Source of the DNA: Candidatus Sulfotelmatobacter sp.
GTDB taxonomy: Bacteria; Acidobacteriota; Terriglobia; Terriglobales; Acidobacteriaceae
Assembly: GCA_030040725.1 (NCBI GenBank)
Contig: JASHTD010000483.1
Coordinates: 1-16,863 of the forward strand
Reading direction: 5' to 3'
DNA: 16,863 nt
The position numbers and the translations under genes were made by a program. Positions 6,449 to 14,055 of the stretch are shown in pieces. The first letter of the stretch is position 1. Every line of letters begins with the position of its first letter. The notes under the pieces were generated by a model. That model was not told where the DNA came from, searched no databases, and saw nothing but the letters and a program-made list of their open reading frames with translations.

Positions 6449-7024
6449 GTGAACGATCTCGCGCAGTACGAACCAGGGCCGGCCAGCGGCGCGCAGATAC
6501 GAAAGGAAGGCGACAAGTGGACGCTCATTCTGATCCGCGAACTGCGCCACGCGCCGGAAAAAGTCTGGCAGGCGCTGACCGACCCGGCGCATGTGCGCGA
6601 GTGGGCTCCGTTTGTGGTGGATGGGAACCTGGGCACGGTTGGAGCGACGCTGAAGCTCACCTGGGTGGGAAACCCCATGCCGATCGAAACTAAAGTGACG
6701 CGAGCCGATGCTCCTGAGGCACTCGAGTACGGCGATATCCGGTGGGAACTCGAAGACTCGGGTGACGGCACGCGTCTGACGCTGTGGCATAAAATCGATC
6801 GCCGATTCATCTCGTGGGGCGCGGCGGGCTGGCACATCTGCTTCGACGTGCTTGACCGGATGCTCGCGGGGCAGCCGATGGGAGCCATCGCCGGCGTCGA
6901 TGCCATGAAGTTCGCGGGCTGGCAGCGATTGGTCGCCGAATATTCGAAGCAGTTCAGTGTTGAAGCCCCGGGTTGGACACCGAGGGCGGCACAAAAATCG
7001 GGAATCGATAAATCCAAGGAGTGA
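6449..7024 (+). CDS. SRPBCC-domain (AHSA1-like) protein
   Basis: A 191-residue protein with a GTG start, chosen because AAGGAGGAG ends a few bases upstream. Residues about 22-165 fit the START/SRPBCC fold of the AHSA1 (Aha1 C-terminal-like) family. The recognisable pattern is LILIRELRHAPEKVWQALTD, then VREWAPFVV, a G-rich turn with LTWVGN, and a late helix around WHICFDVLDRML. Such proteins have a deep hydrophobic pocket that binds small lipophilic ligands, and in bacteria they are very often encoded behind an ArsR regulator. It probably acts in the cytoplasm. The ligand is unknown. It sits third in the operon, with a 4-nt gap to the next gene. Confidence 0.87.
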   Translation: MNDLAQYEPGPASGAQIRKEGDKWTLILIRELRHAPEKVWQALTDPAHVREWAPFVVDGNLGTVGATLKLTWVGNPMPIETKVTRADAPEALEYGDIRWELEDSGDGTRLTLWHKIDRRFISWGAAGWHICFDVLDRMLAGQPMGAIAGVDAMKFAGWQRLVAEYSKQFSVEAPGWTPRAAQKSGIDKSKE

Positions 7025-7028
7025 CATC

Positions 7029-7316
7029 ATGGCCGCAACAATCAGTGCAGTCAACATCACGAACCGAGCTGTCGCACGGACGATTTTTCGCTGGATTCAC
7101 ATCGTCTTTGCCATTCCGATCCTCGGTTACATCTACAGTCCGTTTGACAAACTTCCGAGCTACGCCTTCAAGACCCGGTTTGTCTTCGTTCCAATAATGG
7201 TGCTTTCGGGATTGTGGATGTGGAAAGGGCATGTGGTGCGACGACTAATTTTGAAAGGACGGGCCAGGCAAGATACCCCGGTTTCCGCGCCGCCACACGG
7301 TGCTGCCCTGGGATAA
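7029..7316 (+). CDS. Small two-helix membrane protein
   Basis: A 95-residue protein. AAGGAG (7016-7021) precedes the ATG by 7 nt and overlaps the end of the SRPBCC gene, which ends only 4 nt away. Hydrophobic segments at about residues 19-36 (IFRWIHIVFAIPILGYIY) and 50-66 (RFVFVPIMVLSGLWMW) predict two membrane-spanning helices joined by a short loop. The Arg/Lys-rich segment after helix 2 should lie in the cytoplasm, so a hairpin with both ends inside is likely. I do not recognise the family with confidence. The sequence after residue 75 is low-complexity and may be a poorly conserved tail. Its position links it to the ArsR-controlled genes. Confidence 0.75.
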   Translation: MAATISAVNITNRAVARTIFRWIHIVFAIPILGYIYSPFDKLPSYAFKTRFVFVPIMVLSGLWMWKGHVVRRLILKGRARQDTPVSAPPHGAALG

Positions 7317-7341
7317 GATCACTTTCTTCGGAGCAACGATC

Positions 7342-7929
7342 ATGAACACCATGAACCCCAAAGTGGATGGACTTTTAAGAAAAGCGAAAAAGTGGCAGGA
7401 AGAATTTAAGACATTGAGAGAGATCGTTCTTGGCTCTCCGCTGACCGAAGAACTGAAGTGGGGCCAGGCTTGTTACACGCTGGATGGAAGCAACGTAGTT
7501 TTAATCCACGGTTTTAAAGAATACTGCGCATTGCTGTTTTTCAAAGGCGCGTTGTTGAAAGATCCCAAGGGCATTCTCATTCAGCAAACCGAGAATGTGC
7601 AGTCGGCGCGCCAGATTCGGTTCACCGATGTTCGAGAAATCTCTGAGATGAGACCCATCTTGAACGCCTATATCCACGAAGCCATCGAAGTGGAAAAGGC
7701 GGGCTTAAAGGTGAAGCTCAAGAAAACTTCTGACTTCAATGTTCCGGAAGAGTTCAAGAAGAAATTAGATGAAAACCCCGCCTTGAAAAAAGCATTTGCC
7801 GCACTGACCCCGGGACGGCAAAGAGGATACCTTTTTTATTTTTCTGCGGCCAAACAATCCAAAACGCGGGAAGCCCGAGTGGAAAAATGCGTACCGCAAA
7901 TCCTCAAGGGGAAGGGATTGGACGATTAG
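7342..7929 (+). CDS. DUF1801/OmdA-domain protein (YdeI-like)
   Basis: From the ATG at 7342 the protein has 195 residues. A GGAG at 7330-7333 gives 8-nt spacing; an alternative GTG at 7300 would overlap the previous gene. Residues about 14-120 form the DUF1801 (YdhG-like) domain, with ELKWGQACYTLDGSNVVLI and YCALLFFKGALLKDP as landmarks. Residues about 133-192 are the OmdA-type C-terminus, with VPEEFKKKL, ALKKAFAALTPGRQRGYL and the basic helix around SKTREARVEKCVP. This pairing is typical of the YdeI/OmdA family, which has been linked to envelope stress and peptide resistance in enterobacteria. That role is not shown here. It is encoded 25 nt behind the membrane-protein gene. Confidence 0.87.
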   Translation: MNTMNPKVDGLLRKAKKWQEEFKTLREIVLGSPLTEELKWGQACYTLDGSNVVLIHGFKEYCALLFFKGALLKDPKGILIQQTENVQSARQIRFTDVREISEMRPILNAYIHEAIEVEKAGLKVKLKKTSDFNVPEEFKKKLDENPALKKAFAALTPGRQRGYLFYFSAAKQSKTREARVEKCVPQILKGKGLDD

Positions 7930-7981
7930 CAGGCCGTAAAGAGCGCGCCTGGGATGGGCACCGTGGCCAAAAGGGGGACGA

Positions 7982-8554
7982 ATGTCACGCAGCGAGGGAA
8001 ATGCAAAAGGACGAACCATAACCTTGCACATGGTTTCCAGCCTGGATGGTTTCATCGCGAAGAAGGACAACAGTGTCTCGTGGCTGAATGACGATGGACC
8101 CGTCTACGAGGCCGGGATTTCCATATCGGCGGAAGAAGCGGCGGCGTTCATCAAAACGATCGACTGTTACGTGCTGGGTTCGCGCACATACGAACATGCG
8201 CTCGAACTGGGCTGGCCATATGGCGATACTCCGGTCGTCGTGGTGAGCAGCAGGGAATTATCGTCGACGAGGAAGAGTGTTGAGTTCTATTCGGGCGATC
8301 TCAGAACATTAGTTGATGTGAAGCTAGCGGCTCGATATCGAAATATCTGGCTCGTAGGCGGGGCCATGCTGTGCCAGCGTTTTCTCGAACTTAGCCTGGT
8401 GGACGAAATTGTTCTGACAATAGCGCCTGTCCTGTTGGGTGAAGGACTGCGGTTGTTCGGTGGGTCCCTGGCGGAGGAGAGATGGAGATTGAAGAACGTT
8501 GCGGCTTACAAGAACGGTTTTGTTGAGATGTCGTACCGCGCCGTTACGGCGTGA
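7982..8554 (+). CDS. RibD C-terminal/DHFR-like reductase family protein
   Basis: A 190-residue single-domain protein, GGGGG at the Shine-Dalgarno position. It has the RibD-C/dihydrofolate-reductase-like fold: HMVSSLDGFIA (residues 16-26, Asp22), the nucleotide-binding GSRTYEHAL (66-74), the LVGGAML glycine turn (124-130), and the diagnostic PVLLGEGLRLFGG (149-161) with Glu154. These proteins bind NADPH. Stand-alone versions have been called yyaP/YwjB-like and their substrates are mostly unknown; they are not a replacement for FolA. It is the last gene on this strand before the convergent methyltransferase-like gene, and 52 nt behind the DUF1801/OmdA gene, so it may close the same operon. Confidence 0.88.
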   Translation: MSRSEGNAKGRTITLHMVSSLDGFIAKKDNSVSWLNDDGPVYEAGISISAEEAAAFIKTIDCYVLGSRTYEHALELGWPYGDTPVVVVSSRELSSTRKSVEFYSGDLRTLVDVKLAARYRNIWLVGGAMLCQRFLELSLVDEIVLTIAPVLLGEGLRLFGGSLAEERWRLKNVAAYKNGFVEMSYRAVTA

Positions 8555-8615
8555 AGGCTCTTCACGGCCTCACTCAAGCCAAGAACAGGCTCGAATGTGC
8601 CGCCAGCCGGGGCGC

Positions 8616-9311
8616 TTACCAGACGTGCGGTATAAGTCGGTACCGCACTTTCTCGCGGTAGGACCGGTAGCCTTCCAGATCGCGTGCCAACAGCATCTCC
8701 TCGCCAAAAATCCGCAGCACGAACAACCCGACAATGCCCAGGGCTACGAGAAGTCCACAAAAGGAGCCGAGCAACAAGGCGCCACCAACTGACACCAGGT
8801 CTGCCCCGAGATACATGGGATGACGAACAAAGCCGTAGACGCCCGTGTCGATGACGTGCTGGCCGCGCTCAGTCTGAATGCGCACCAACTGTGAGGCAAA
8901 GGTGTTATCGGCGAGTGCTCGAAACATGAAGAAGCCGCCTGCGACGAGCAAGATGCCTCCGCAGACTTCGCACCACAGCGGCAGGCGCGGCATCCAGCCA
9001 AAACGCACGTCCAGCGGCGATAGGACGATCCAGGCGAGGAAGCCCATCTTTATCCCAATGAGGATAGCCATATCGGCGCGCGATTCACCGCCAGTCCCTG
9101 GCAAGCGCAAGCGCTCGGCCAGCAGCGCCGGGTCTTTGTAACAAAGCCGCAAAAAAGTGGCGGCAATCAAGGACGCCCAGCAGATACCGAAGATCCAGCC
9201 CTCCACCCAGTGCCAATCGCCCGACAGCCATGGCATCATGGCTGCTACCCCCAGAATGCCAACGGGAACCGCCACCACGATGATCCCGGTCATGATGGGT
9301 GTGGGACGCAT
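8616..9311 (-). CDS. Isoprenylcysteine carboxyl methyltransferase-like membrane protein
   Basis: A 231-residue integral membrane protein with about five hydrophobic segments (residues 6-26, 37-55, 82-99, 114-131 and 173-200). The C-terminal half bears the ICMT/PEMT signature: GVYGFVRHPMYLG (157-169, with R163, H164 and P165), then FGEEMLLARDLEGYRSYREK (202-221) with the two glutamates and Tyr of the cofactor-binding helix. In this family the membrane-embedded site transfers a methyl group from S-adenosylmethionine to a lipid or small molecule. Bacterial substrates are largely undefined, as these cells lack prenylated proteins of the eukaryotic kind. No strong Shine-Dalgarno site precedes the chosen ATG; Met7 is an alternative. 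It is convergent with the operon on its right-hand side of transcription. Confidence 0.87.
   Translation of the reverse strand: MRPTPIMTGIIVVAVPVGILGVAAMMPWLSGDWHWVEGWIFGICWASLIAATFLRLCYKDPALLAERLRLPGTGGESRADMAILIGIKMGFLAWIVLSPLDVRFGWMPRLPLWCEVCGGILLVAGGFFMFRALADNTFASQLVRIQTERGQHVIDTGVYGFVRHPMYLGADLVSVGGALLLGSFCGLLVALGIVGLFVLRIFGEEMLLARDLEGYRSYREKVRYRLIPHVW
8625..8648. terminator. Inverted repeat between two convergent genes (possible bidirectional terminator)
   Basis: GTGCGGTA (8625-8632) and TACCGCAC (8641-8648) form an 8-bp perfect stem with an 8-nt loop. It lies in the last codons of the minus-strand methyltransferase-like gene, about 70 nt past the end of the plus-strand reductase gene. 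There is no T-run, so terminator function is uncertain. Confidence 0.3.
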
Positions 9312-9450
9312 GAGGAGCCGAAAACATCATACTGCCGGGATGTGCTTGCCCTACATCGGAGCGGATTGCCGCGTGGGTTGGACAGGAGTTGCTTGCTCAG
9401 AATGACGCTGTTGTCAAAGGCAGTCTTCCAAGTGGCGCGCACTTCCCAGC
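9312..9450. other. Intergenic gap with a repeat remnant
   Basis: No gene is seen. GCTTGCTCAGAATGACG (about 9390-9406) matches the tail of the palindromic repeats at 5433-5480 and 10374-10413, so this is probably an eroded copy. The gap separates two minus-strand genes. Confidence 0.5.
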
Positions 9451-10194
9451 TTATTTCACAGGTTCCCAGCCTTCCGGCAAGATATCGAATGCGAGCGTGT
9501 CACGGTAGGCGAACTGATTGCCCTCCATTACCGCGACCGGCGTGAGCATATGCCAGATGCGATCGTCGTCAAAAATGTAACACTCGCCCGGTTCGTGCAT
9601 GATGAAGCGGTCGATCTCGTGTTTGTCATTGTCGGTGATGACGACTTCGCCGCCCTGGGCGCCGCAGCGGCCCAGCAGATGGGTCGCGATATATTTTTCG
9701 CCGTCTTTGTGCAGGCCCGGAGGACTCGTGTCGCACGGACGGCCGGGCGTAGCGGTGAAGCGGATGACGTGCAGGTTCACCATATATTTCTTGCCGATTT
9801 CGGAGAGCGGAAGGTATTGCAGATGATGAGCAATCATCTTGCGAACGCCCGCGGAGCCGGCGATTTCCCAGGGCAGAGGAGCGTATTCTCGCGGAGTGCC
9901 GCCTACGGTCGGGTTGTATTTTTTTAGCTGCACGTAAGGCGTGGTCTCTTCGATCGGCCAGATTTTGACGCCGCCTTCGACGACCTCAGCTCGGAACCGA
10001 TTGAGCGAACGAAACCTGTCGCCGCCTTGGTAATACTTGTCTCTCGGGACGGACCAGGCTGCATGAGCCAGGGTGTCGAGGGCGCGAGCGATGTCCAGGT
10101 CGATCTTGAGCGGCTGCCGGCTAAACCCGCGCTCGAGAAGATCGTTTCGCGACCTGGTGTTGACTTGAACGGGAATAAAGTGATCCGGGCTCAT
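9451..10194 (-). CDS. 2OG-Fe(II) dioxygenase family protein (PF10014-like)
   Basis: From the ATG at 10194 the protein has 247 residues. AAGAGGAATC lies directly before it, and the frame upstream (to 10593) runs through repeats, so the longer start is rejected. The PF10014-type 2-oxoglutarate/Fe(II) motif is visible: GLHKDGEKYIATHLLGR (160-176) supplies H162 and D164, IWHMLTPV (213-220) supplies the distal H215, and R231 is placed to bind the 2-oxoglutarate carboxylate. GGEVVI and ECYIFDDDRIWH fit the jelly-roll strands. Characterised relatives hydroxylate free amino acids such as isoleucine or leucine. The substrate here is unknown. All metal ligands appear intact. Confidence 0.88.
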   Translation of the reverse strand: MSPDHFIPVQVNTRSRNDLLERGFSRQPLKIDLDIARALDTLAHAAWSVPRDKYYQGGDRFRSLNRFRAEVVEGGVKIWPIEETTPYVQLKKYNPTVGGTPREYAPLPWEIAGSAGVRKMIAHHLQYLPLSEIGKKYMVNLHVIRFTATPGRPCDTSPPGLHKDGEKYIATHLLGRCGAQGGEVVITDNDKHEIDRFIMHEPGECYIFDDDRIWHMLTPVAVMEGNQFAYRDTLAFDILPEGWEPVK

Positions 10195-10454
10195 GATTCC
10201 TCTTGGCGATGGCCTCGTGCCGAGAACGGGCTTGAATGAGCCATTCCGCCTTTGTTTGACGGCACTATGATAATCGAGGCCGGCCTGGGTTCCGCGGTTT
10301 TTGAAAGCTGCGCACTGCGGGGATGGGTTGAGCGGGTAGGAATTCCGTTCGGCTGCGCTCAAGGGCAAACCTTCCACGCGCGCTCGCGAGCGGGAGCGCT
10401 TGCTCAGAATGACAGAGTCGTAAAGGGCGGCTGAGTGAGACGGCAACTTGCCGG
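10195..10454. repeat. Intergenic region with REP-like palindrome
   Basis: No gene is credible here. TTCGGCTGCGCTCAAGGGCA (about 10348-10367) resembles the TTCGGCTTCGCTCAGGGCA core at 487-505 and 4552-4560. It is followed by CGCGCTCGCGAGCG and GCTTGCTCAGAATGACA (to 10413), matching 5433-5480. It is therefore a composite of two repeat types found elsewhere in the window. Confidence 0.6.
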
Positions 10455-10531
10455 CCCACCCTGTCGCAAAGGACGCGACAAGGGTGGGGCAACCCGGCCT
10501 CCCACATCTCACAAAGGAGGTGAGATGTGGG
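10455..10531. repeat. Two adjacent strong hairpins with matching loops
   Basis: Hairpin 1 (10455-10488) pairs CCCACCCTGTCGC with GCGACAAGGGTGGG, with one bulged A. Hairpin 2 (10501-10531) pairs CCCACATCTCAC with GTGAGATGTGGG perfectly. Both loops begin AAAGGA, both stems start CCCAC, and both are followed by GC-ACCCGGCC-like sequence. They are two diverged copies of one element with conserved ends and loop but different stem middles, where pairing has been preserved. Confidence 0.8.
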
Positions 10532-10540
10532 GCACCCGGC

Positions 10541-11010
10541 CCGTCTAAGAATGCTCCGGCGGTTTCAGCATAGGGACTTTCCTGTATTTGCAATCGCGAG
10601 ACTAATGCTTAGAGTGCTCGGGGCGGTTGAATCCTGCGGAGTAGATTCAGTCCCGAAACGCCATGCTCAGTAGGGTTAGGTCCCGAAGCGAGGATGAAGC
10701 CGCCCTGCAACTCTCACCTTGAGGTGCAGCCCAACTTCGCACCGTGATTCTGATCACCCTTCTTGTGATCGAAGACGGCTGCCCCCGCCTTTTGTGGACT
10801 CCGGCTTTTGTTCGCGTTTCGTAACAAATCAAGCGACGAATTACTTCGGGACGCATCCGTGCTAAGTTGCCTTCATGCTCGCTGGGGCGGCATGAGAACA
10901 AATAGCCGGCCGTGAAGACCAATTCTCAGTTGGTGTTGATGGCCGTGCGGGGGAATTCGTATTTCGGTTGTGCCGGCCTTGAGCTAAATCCCGCCTGATG
11001 AGGAGGACCC
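10541..11010. other. Upstream intergenic region of the S53 peptidase
   Basis: I found no coding frame with recognisable protein. Small hairpins are present: CACCT-TG-AGGTG (10715-10726) and GATCAC-CCTTCTT-GTGATC (10752-10770). A short minus-strand frame here (10647-10922) is Arg/Ser-rich and lacks a Shine-Dalgarno site. GAGGAGGA (10999-11006) is the Shine-Dalgarno site of the peptidase gene. No clear promoter could be assigned. Confidence 0.45.
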
Positions 11011-12621
11011 ATGCCAACTGCCAAGAAGTATTTTGCCCTGGAGGGAAGCGAACGCGCTCCGCTCAAGGATGCGCGAGAGATTGGCCCGGCGGATCCGAAG
11101 GAAATGGTGGATGTAACCCTAAGACTGCAATCGAAGGCCGGAAAGAAACCGGTCGTGGATCCGGAGGAATACAAGAAGCCAGTCCGGCAGCGGAAATTAT
11201 TGAGCCGCGCAGAATTCGAAAAGAAGCATGGCGCCGATGCGGAGAGCATGGCGCAGGTGGAAAAATTCGCCCGCGATCACAAATTGCTGGTGAAAGAAAA
11301 AAGCGCGGCGCGGAGAACCGTGGTGCTTTCGGGGACGGTAGCGGCGGTGAGCGAAGCGTTTGGGGTGCAACTGAAAACCTATCAGTACCCTGGAGGAAAG
11401 TACCGCGGGCGAACCGGCGCGGTGCAACTGCCGGCGGAACTAAAGGGGCATGTGGAGGGGGTGTTCGGGTTGGACAACCGTCCGCAGGCCGAGCCGCATT
11501 TTCGTAGGCGGCAGGGACGAGGCGGAGTCCATGCCGCGGGAGTGAATGTGTCGTACACGCCGCTGCAAGTGGCGCAGTTCTACGACTATCCCGCGAACGT
11601 GGATGGCACCGGAGAATGCATTGCTCTGATCGAACTGGGCGGCGGTTACACGGCAGCGGATTTGAGCGCGTACTGGAAACAGCTTGGGCTGACCAAGACG
11701 CCGACAGTGAGTGCGGTGGGCGTAGGTGGAGGGAGCAACCAGCCGACGGGGAATGCGAACGGACCGGATGGGGAAGTGATGCTGGATATTGAAGTGGCGG
11801 GAGCGATTGCGAACGGGGCGAAGATCGTGGCCTATTTTGCGGAGAACACGGATGCAGGTTTTCTGAACGCGATCACAACGGCGGCACACGACAGCACGAA
11901 TCATCCGTCAATTATTTCGATCAGCTGGGGCGGGCCGGAATCTTCATGGACGCAGCTGGCGATGACGTCGATGGACGAGGCGTTTCAAGCGGCGGCGGCA
12001 ATGGGAGTGACGGTGACGGTGGCGGCGGGAGACAACGGGTCGACGGACGGGGTGAGCGATGGGCAGAGTCACGTGGATTTTCCGGCATCGAGCCCGAATG
12101 TGCTGGCGTGCGGAGGAACGCAACTGGTTGGATCGAACGGAGAAATCACGAGCGAAGTGGTGTGGAACGAACAAGCAAACGGCGAGGGCGCGACCGGCGG
12201 GGGAGTGAGCGTGGTGTTTCCGCTGCCGAGTTGGCAGAGTGGGGCGAGCGTGCCGCCGTCGGCGAATCCGGGTGGGAAGGTCGGACGCGGAGTCCCGGAT
12301 GTGGCAGGGGACGCCGATCCGACCACAGGCTATGTGACGCGGGTGGATGGGAAGCCGGATGTGATTGGAGGGACAAGCGCGGTGGCTCCGCTGTGGGCGG
12401 GGTTGGTGGCGCTGATCAACCAGAGCGTGGGGCAGCCGGTGGGATTCGTGAATGCGTTGTTGTATCAGGCGGGGGATCCGTCCGGAGATTTCAACGATAT
12501 TACCTTGGGGAACAATGGAGCGTATGCCGCGCGGCCTGGATGGGATGCATGCACAGGGCTGGGATCGCCAGTGGGGAGCAAGATCGCAGGGATTTTCGGG
12601 CAGGGAGGATCGGGAGATTAG
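11011..12621 (+). CDS. S53 (sedolisin/kumamolisin-like) serine-carboxyl peptidase
   Basis: A 536-residue acid endopeptidase precursor; GAGGAGG precedes the ATG. Residues about 15-155 are the pro-kumamolisin activation domain, and the mature enzyme would begin near residue 172-182, before SYTPLQVAQFYDYP. Catalytic residues match kumamolisin with a constant offset: E255 and D259 (GEVMLDIEV), oxyanion D341 (VAAGDNGSTDG), W306 in SISWGGPE, and the nucleophile S456 in GGTSAVAP. The Ca2+ site is present: D496 in FNDITLGNN and GWD at 510-512. Such enzymes work outside the cell at low pH and cleave themselves from the propeptide. No classic signal peptide is visible, as in kumamolisin itself. It should hydrolyse proteins for nutrition. 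Its stop overlaps the stop of the opposing gene by 4 nt. Confidence 0.94.
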   Translation: MPTAKKYFALEGSERAPLKDAREIGPADPKEMVDVTLRLQSKAGKKPVVDPEEYKKPVRQRKLLSRAEFEKKHGADAESMAQVEKFARDHKLLVKEKSAARRTVVLSGTVAAVSEAFGVQLKTYQYPGGKYRGRTGAVQLPAELKGHVEGVFGLDNRPQAEPHFRRRQGRGGVHAAGVNVSYTPLQVAQFYDYPANVDGTGECIALIELGGGYTAADLSAYWKQLGLTKTPTVSAVGVGGGSNQPTGNANGPDGEVMLDIEVAGAIANGAKIVAYFAENTDAGFLNAITTAAHDSTNHPSIISISWGGPESSWTQLAMTSMDEAFQAAAAMGVTVTVAAGDNGSTDGVSDGQSHVDFPASSPNVLACGGTQLVGSNGEITSEVVWNEQANGEGATGGGVSVVFPLPSWQSGASVPPSANPGGKVGRGVPDVAGDADPTTGYVTRVDGKPDVIGGTSAVAPLWAGLVALINQSVGQPVGFVNALLYQAGDPSGDFNDITLGNNGAYAARPGWDACTGLGSPVGSKIAGIFGQGGSGD

Positions 12622-13955
12622 TTGTTCGGGGTTGCCGCAGGCGGGGAACCGGGAGACGCTTTTATTCCCGAGGCGTCGAAGGTGTAGGTTCGGACTTCTC
12701 CGTTGTTGCCCTGGGCGGGAATCTCTTTGGAGTTGAAAAGAAAGCTGACTCCCGCTGCGTTGCCCGCCTTTACAACAATCTGGTTGCTGGCGCGGACGGA
12801 CTTTTCCGCGGGAGCAATGAGTGTCTCTTCGGCCACGACTTTGCCATCGGCGGTAATAGAGACCCAGGAAGTCTGATCAGCGCGAATCAGTAAAGTGAAC
12901 GCTGCAGGAGTTGTGAGGCCGGAGGGCGGCACCGCGGTTCTTGCGTTCGGTGACATCGGAGAGCCGGGTGCGGAAGAGTCAGGCGCGGAACCGTTCGACA
13001 GAGAGTTATTCGGTACGGTTGCAGAGCTCTTTGTCATGGCGGCGGGTGGCTTGGGTGCAGTGGAGATTTTTTCCGGCTTGGAGACACCGGAGGCGGTCAC
13101 ATTCTCGAGTTTGCCTTTGGGACGGTTAGCAGACGACAACTTCGAGATTGTAAGTTCGGCAGCCGGGGAAGTTTGCGTGGGAACCATTTCGGGCGAAGTG
13201 ACGGCGGAGGGTTTGGCGGCGAGGGCATGATGGTGACGGCGAATATTCCAGAAAGCCAGACCGACGCAGACGATCAGCAGGGCCGCAGCCAAGGTCGCCC
13301 AGGGAACGCGCGTTGACGAATTGGCGGAGGCAGGTTCTCCGAAGCTGCCGGTGGCAAAGGCCGGCGACACAGAGTGGCGAGCCGAGTTCAGATGTTCTTC
13401 CTGGTGAACGGAGCTAAGAAGATCGGCGGCTGGACGGTTTTCGATTTGCCACGGCTCCCGGTGGTGCGCATCGGAATCTTCCGTTGGATGCGCAGGTTCT
13501 CCGGCGCTTTGATCTTCATCGCGGCGGGCTTCGATTCTGCGGTCGTGGCGGTGTCGCCGATCAGTGGTGCGATTCTCGTCAGCCGCAACGCCGGCGGGAG
13601 CTTCATGGGAATTGACCTCCGGTTCTGATTCGTGCGGAACAGGATGAAACGATTGCGGCAGTCTGGCGGAACTCTTGCCTCCGCGGAGATCGGGAGGAAC
13701 GGTCTGCGATTTGATCTGGCTTTCGCTCAGGGCGGCGAGATAGTCGGCGATGGATTCTTCTTCATCAAGGCCGACCTGGCGGGCGTAGGCGCGAACGAAT
13801 CCCTTATTGAAAACGCCGCCGGGAAGCTGGCTAAAGTTTTCTTCCTCCAGAGCGCGAAGCATACGCGTGCTGATTTTCGTGGTGCTGGAGATGGCTTCGA
13901 GAGTAATGCCACGCTGTTCCCGCTGCCTGCGTAATTTTTCCCCGAATCCCTGCAA
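12618..13955 (-). CDS. RodZ-like protein: HTH, membrane helix and DUF4115 domain
   Basis: A 445-residue protein with the RodZ architecture. Residues 3-76 are an HTH_25 domain (FGEKLRRQREQRGITLEAIS, then RMLRALEEENFSQLPGG and FVRAYARQVGLDEEE). A charged, His/Arg-rich cytoplasmic linker follows. One membrane helix lies at about 219-237. A Pro/Ser/Ala-rich periplasmic linker (240-350) leads to a C-terminal DUF4115 domain (about 352-428). RodZ links the MreB cytoskeleton to the membrane in rod-shaped cells. The only usable start appears to be TTG at 13955: upstream the frame stays open to about 14058 without ATG, GTG or TTG, and it encodes a Tyr/Phe-rich stretch and NPPPEPS just before it. A GGAG lies near the TTG. 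Confidence 0.85.
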   Translation of the reverse strand: MQGFGEKLRRQREQRGITLEAISSTTKISTRMLRALEEENFSQLPGGVFNKGFVRAYARQVGLDEEESIADYLAALSESQIKSQTVPPDLRGGKSSARLPQSFHPVPHESEPEVNSHEAPAGVAADENRTTDRRHRHDRRIEARRDEDQSAGEPAHPTEDSDAHHREPWQIENRPAADLLSSVHQEEHLNSARHSVSPAFATGSFGEPASANSSTRVPWATLAAALLIVCVGLAFWNIRRHHHALAAKPSAVTSPEMVPTQTSPAAELTISKLSSANRPKGKLENVTASGVSKPEKISTAPKPPAAMTKSSATVPNNSLSNGSAPDSSAPGSPMSPNARTAVPPSGLTTPAAFTLLIRADQTSWVSITADGKVVAEETLIAPAEKSVRASNQIVVKAGNAAGVSFLFNSKEIPAQGNNGEVRTYTFDASGIKASPGSPPAATPNN

Positions 13956-14055
13956 CGACGGCTCCGGCGGAGGGTTAAGGTTGCGGCCCTCGGCATCGAA
14001 ATGGAAGTAATAATGATAGGCGAAGCCGGACGCGGACGGAAGTGCGGGCTCAGGC

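Noticed and set aside
10195..10593. N-terminal extension of the dioxygenase frame to 10593
   Set aside because: The extension runs through two repeat families, and a good Shine-Dalgarno site lies before the ATG at 10194, which gives the normal family length.
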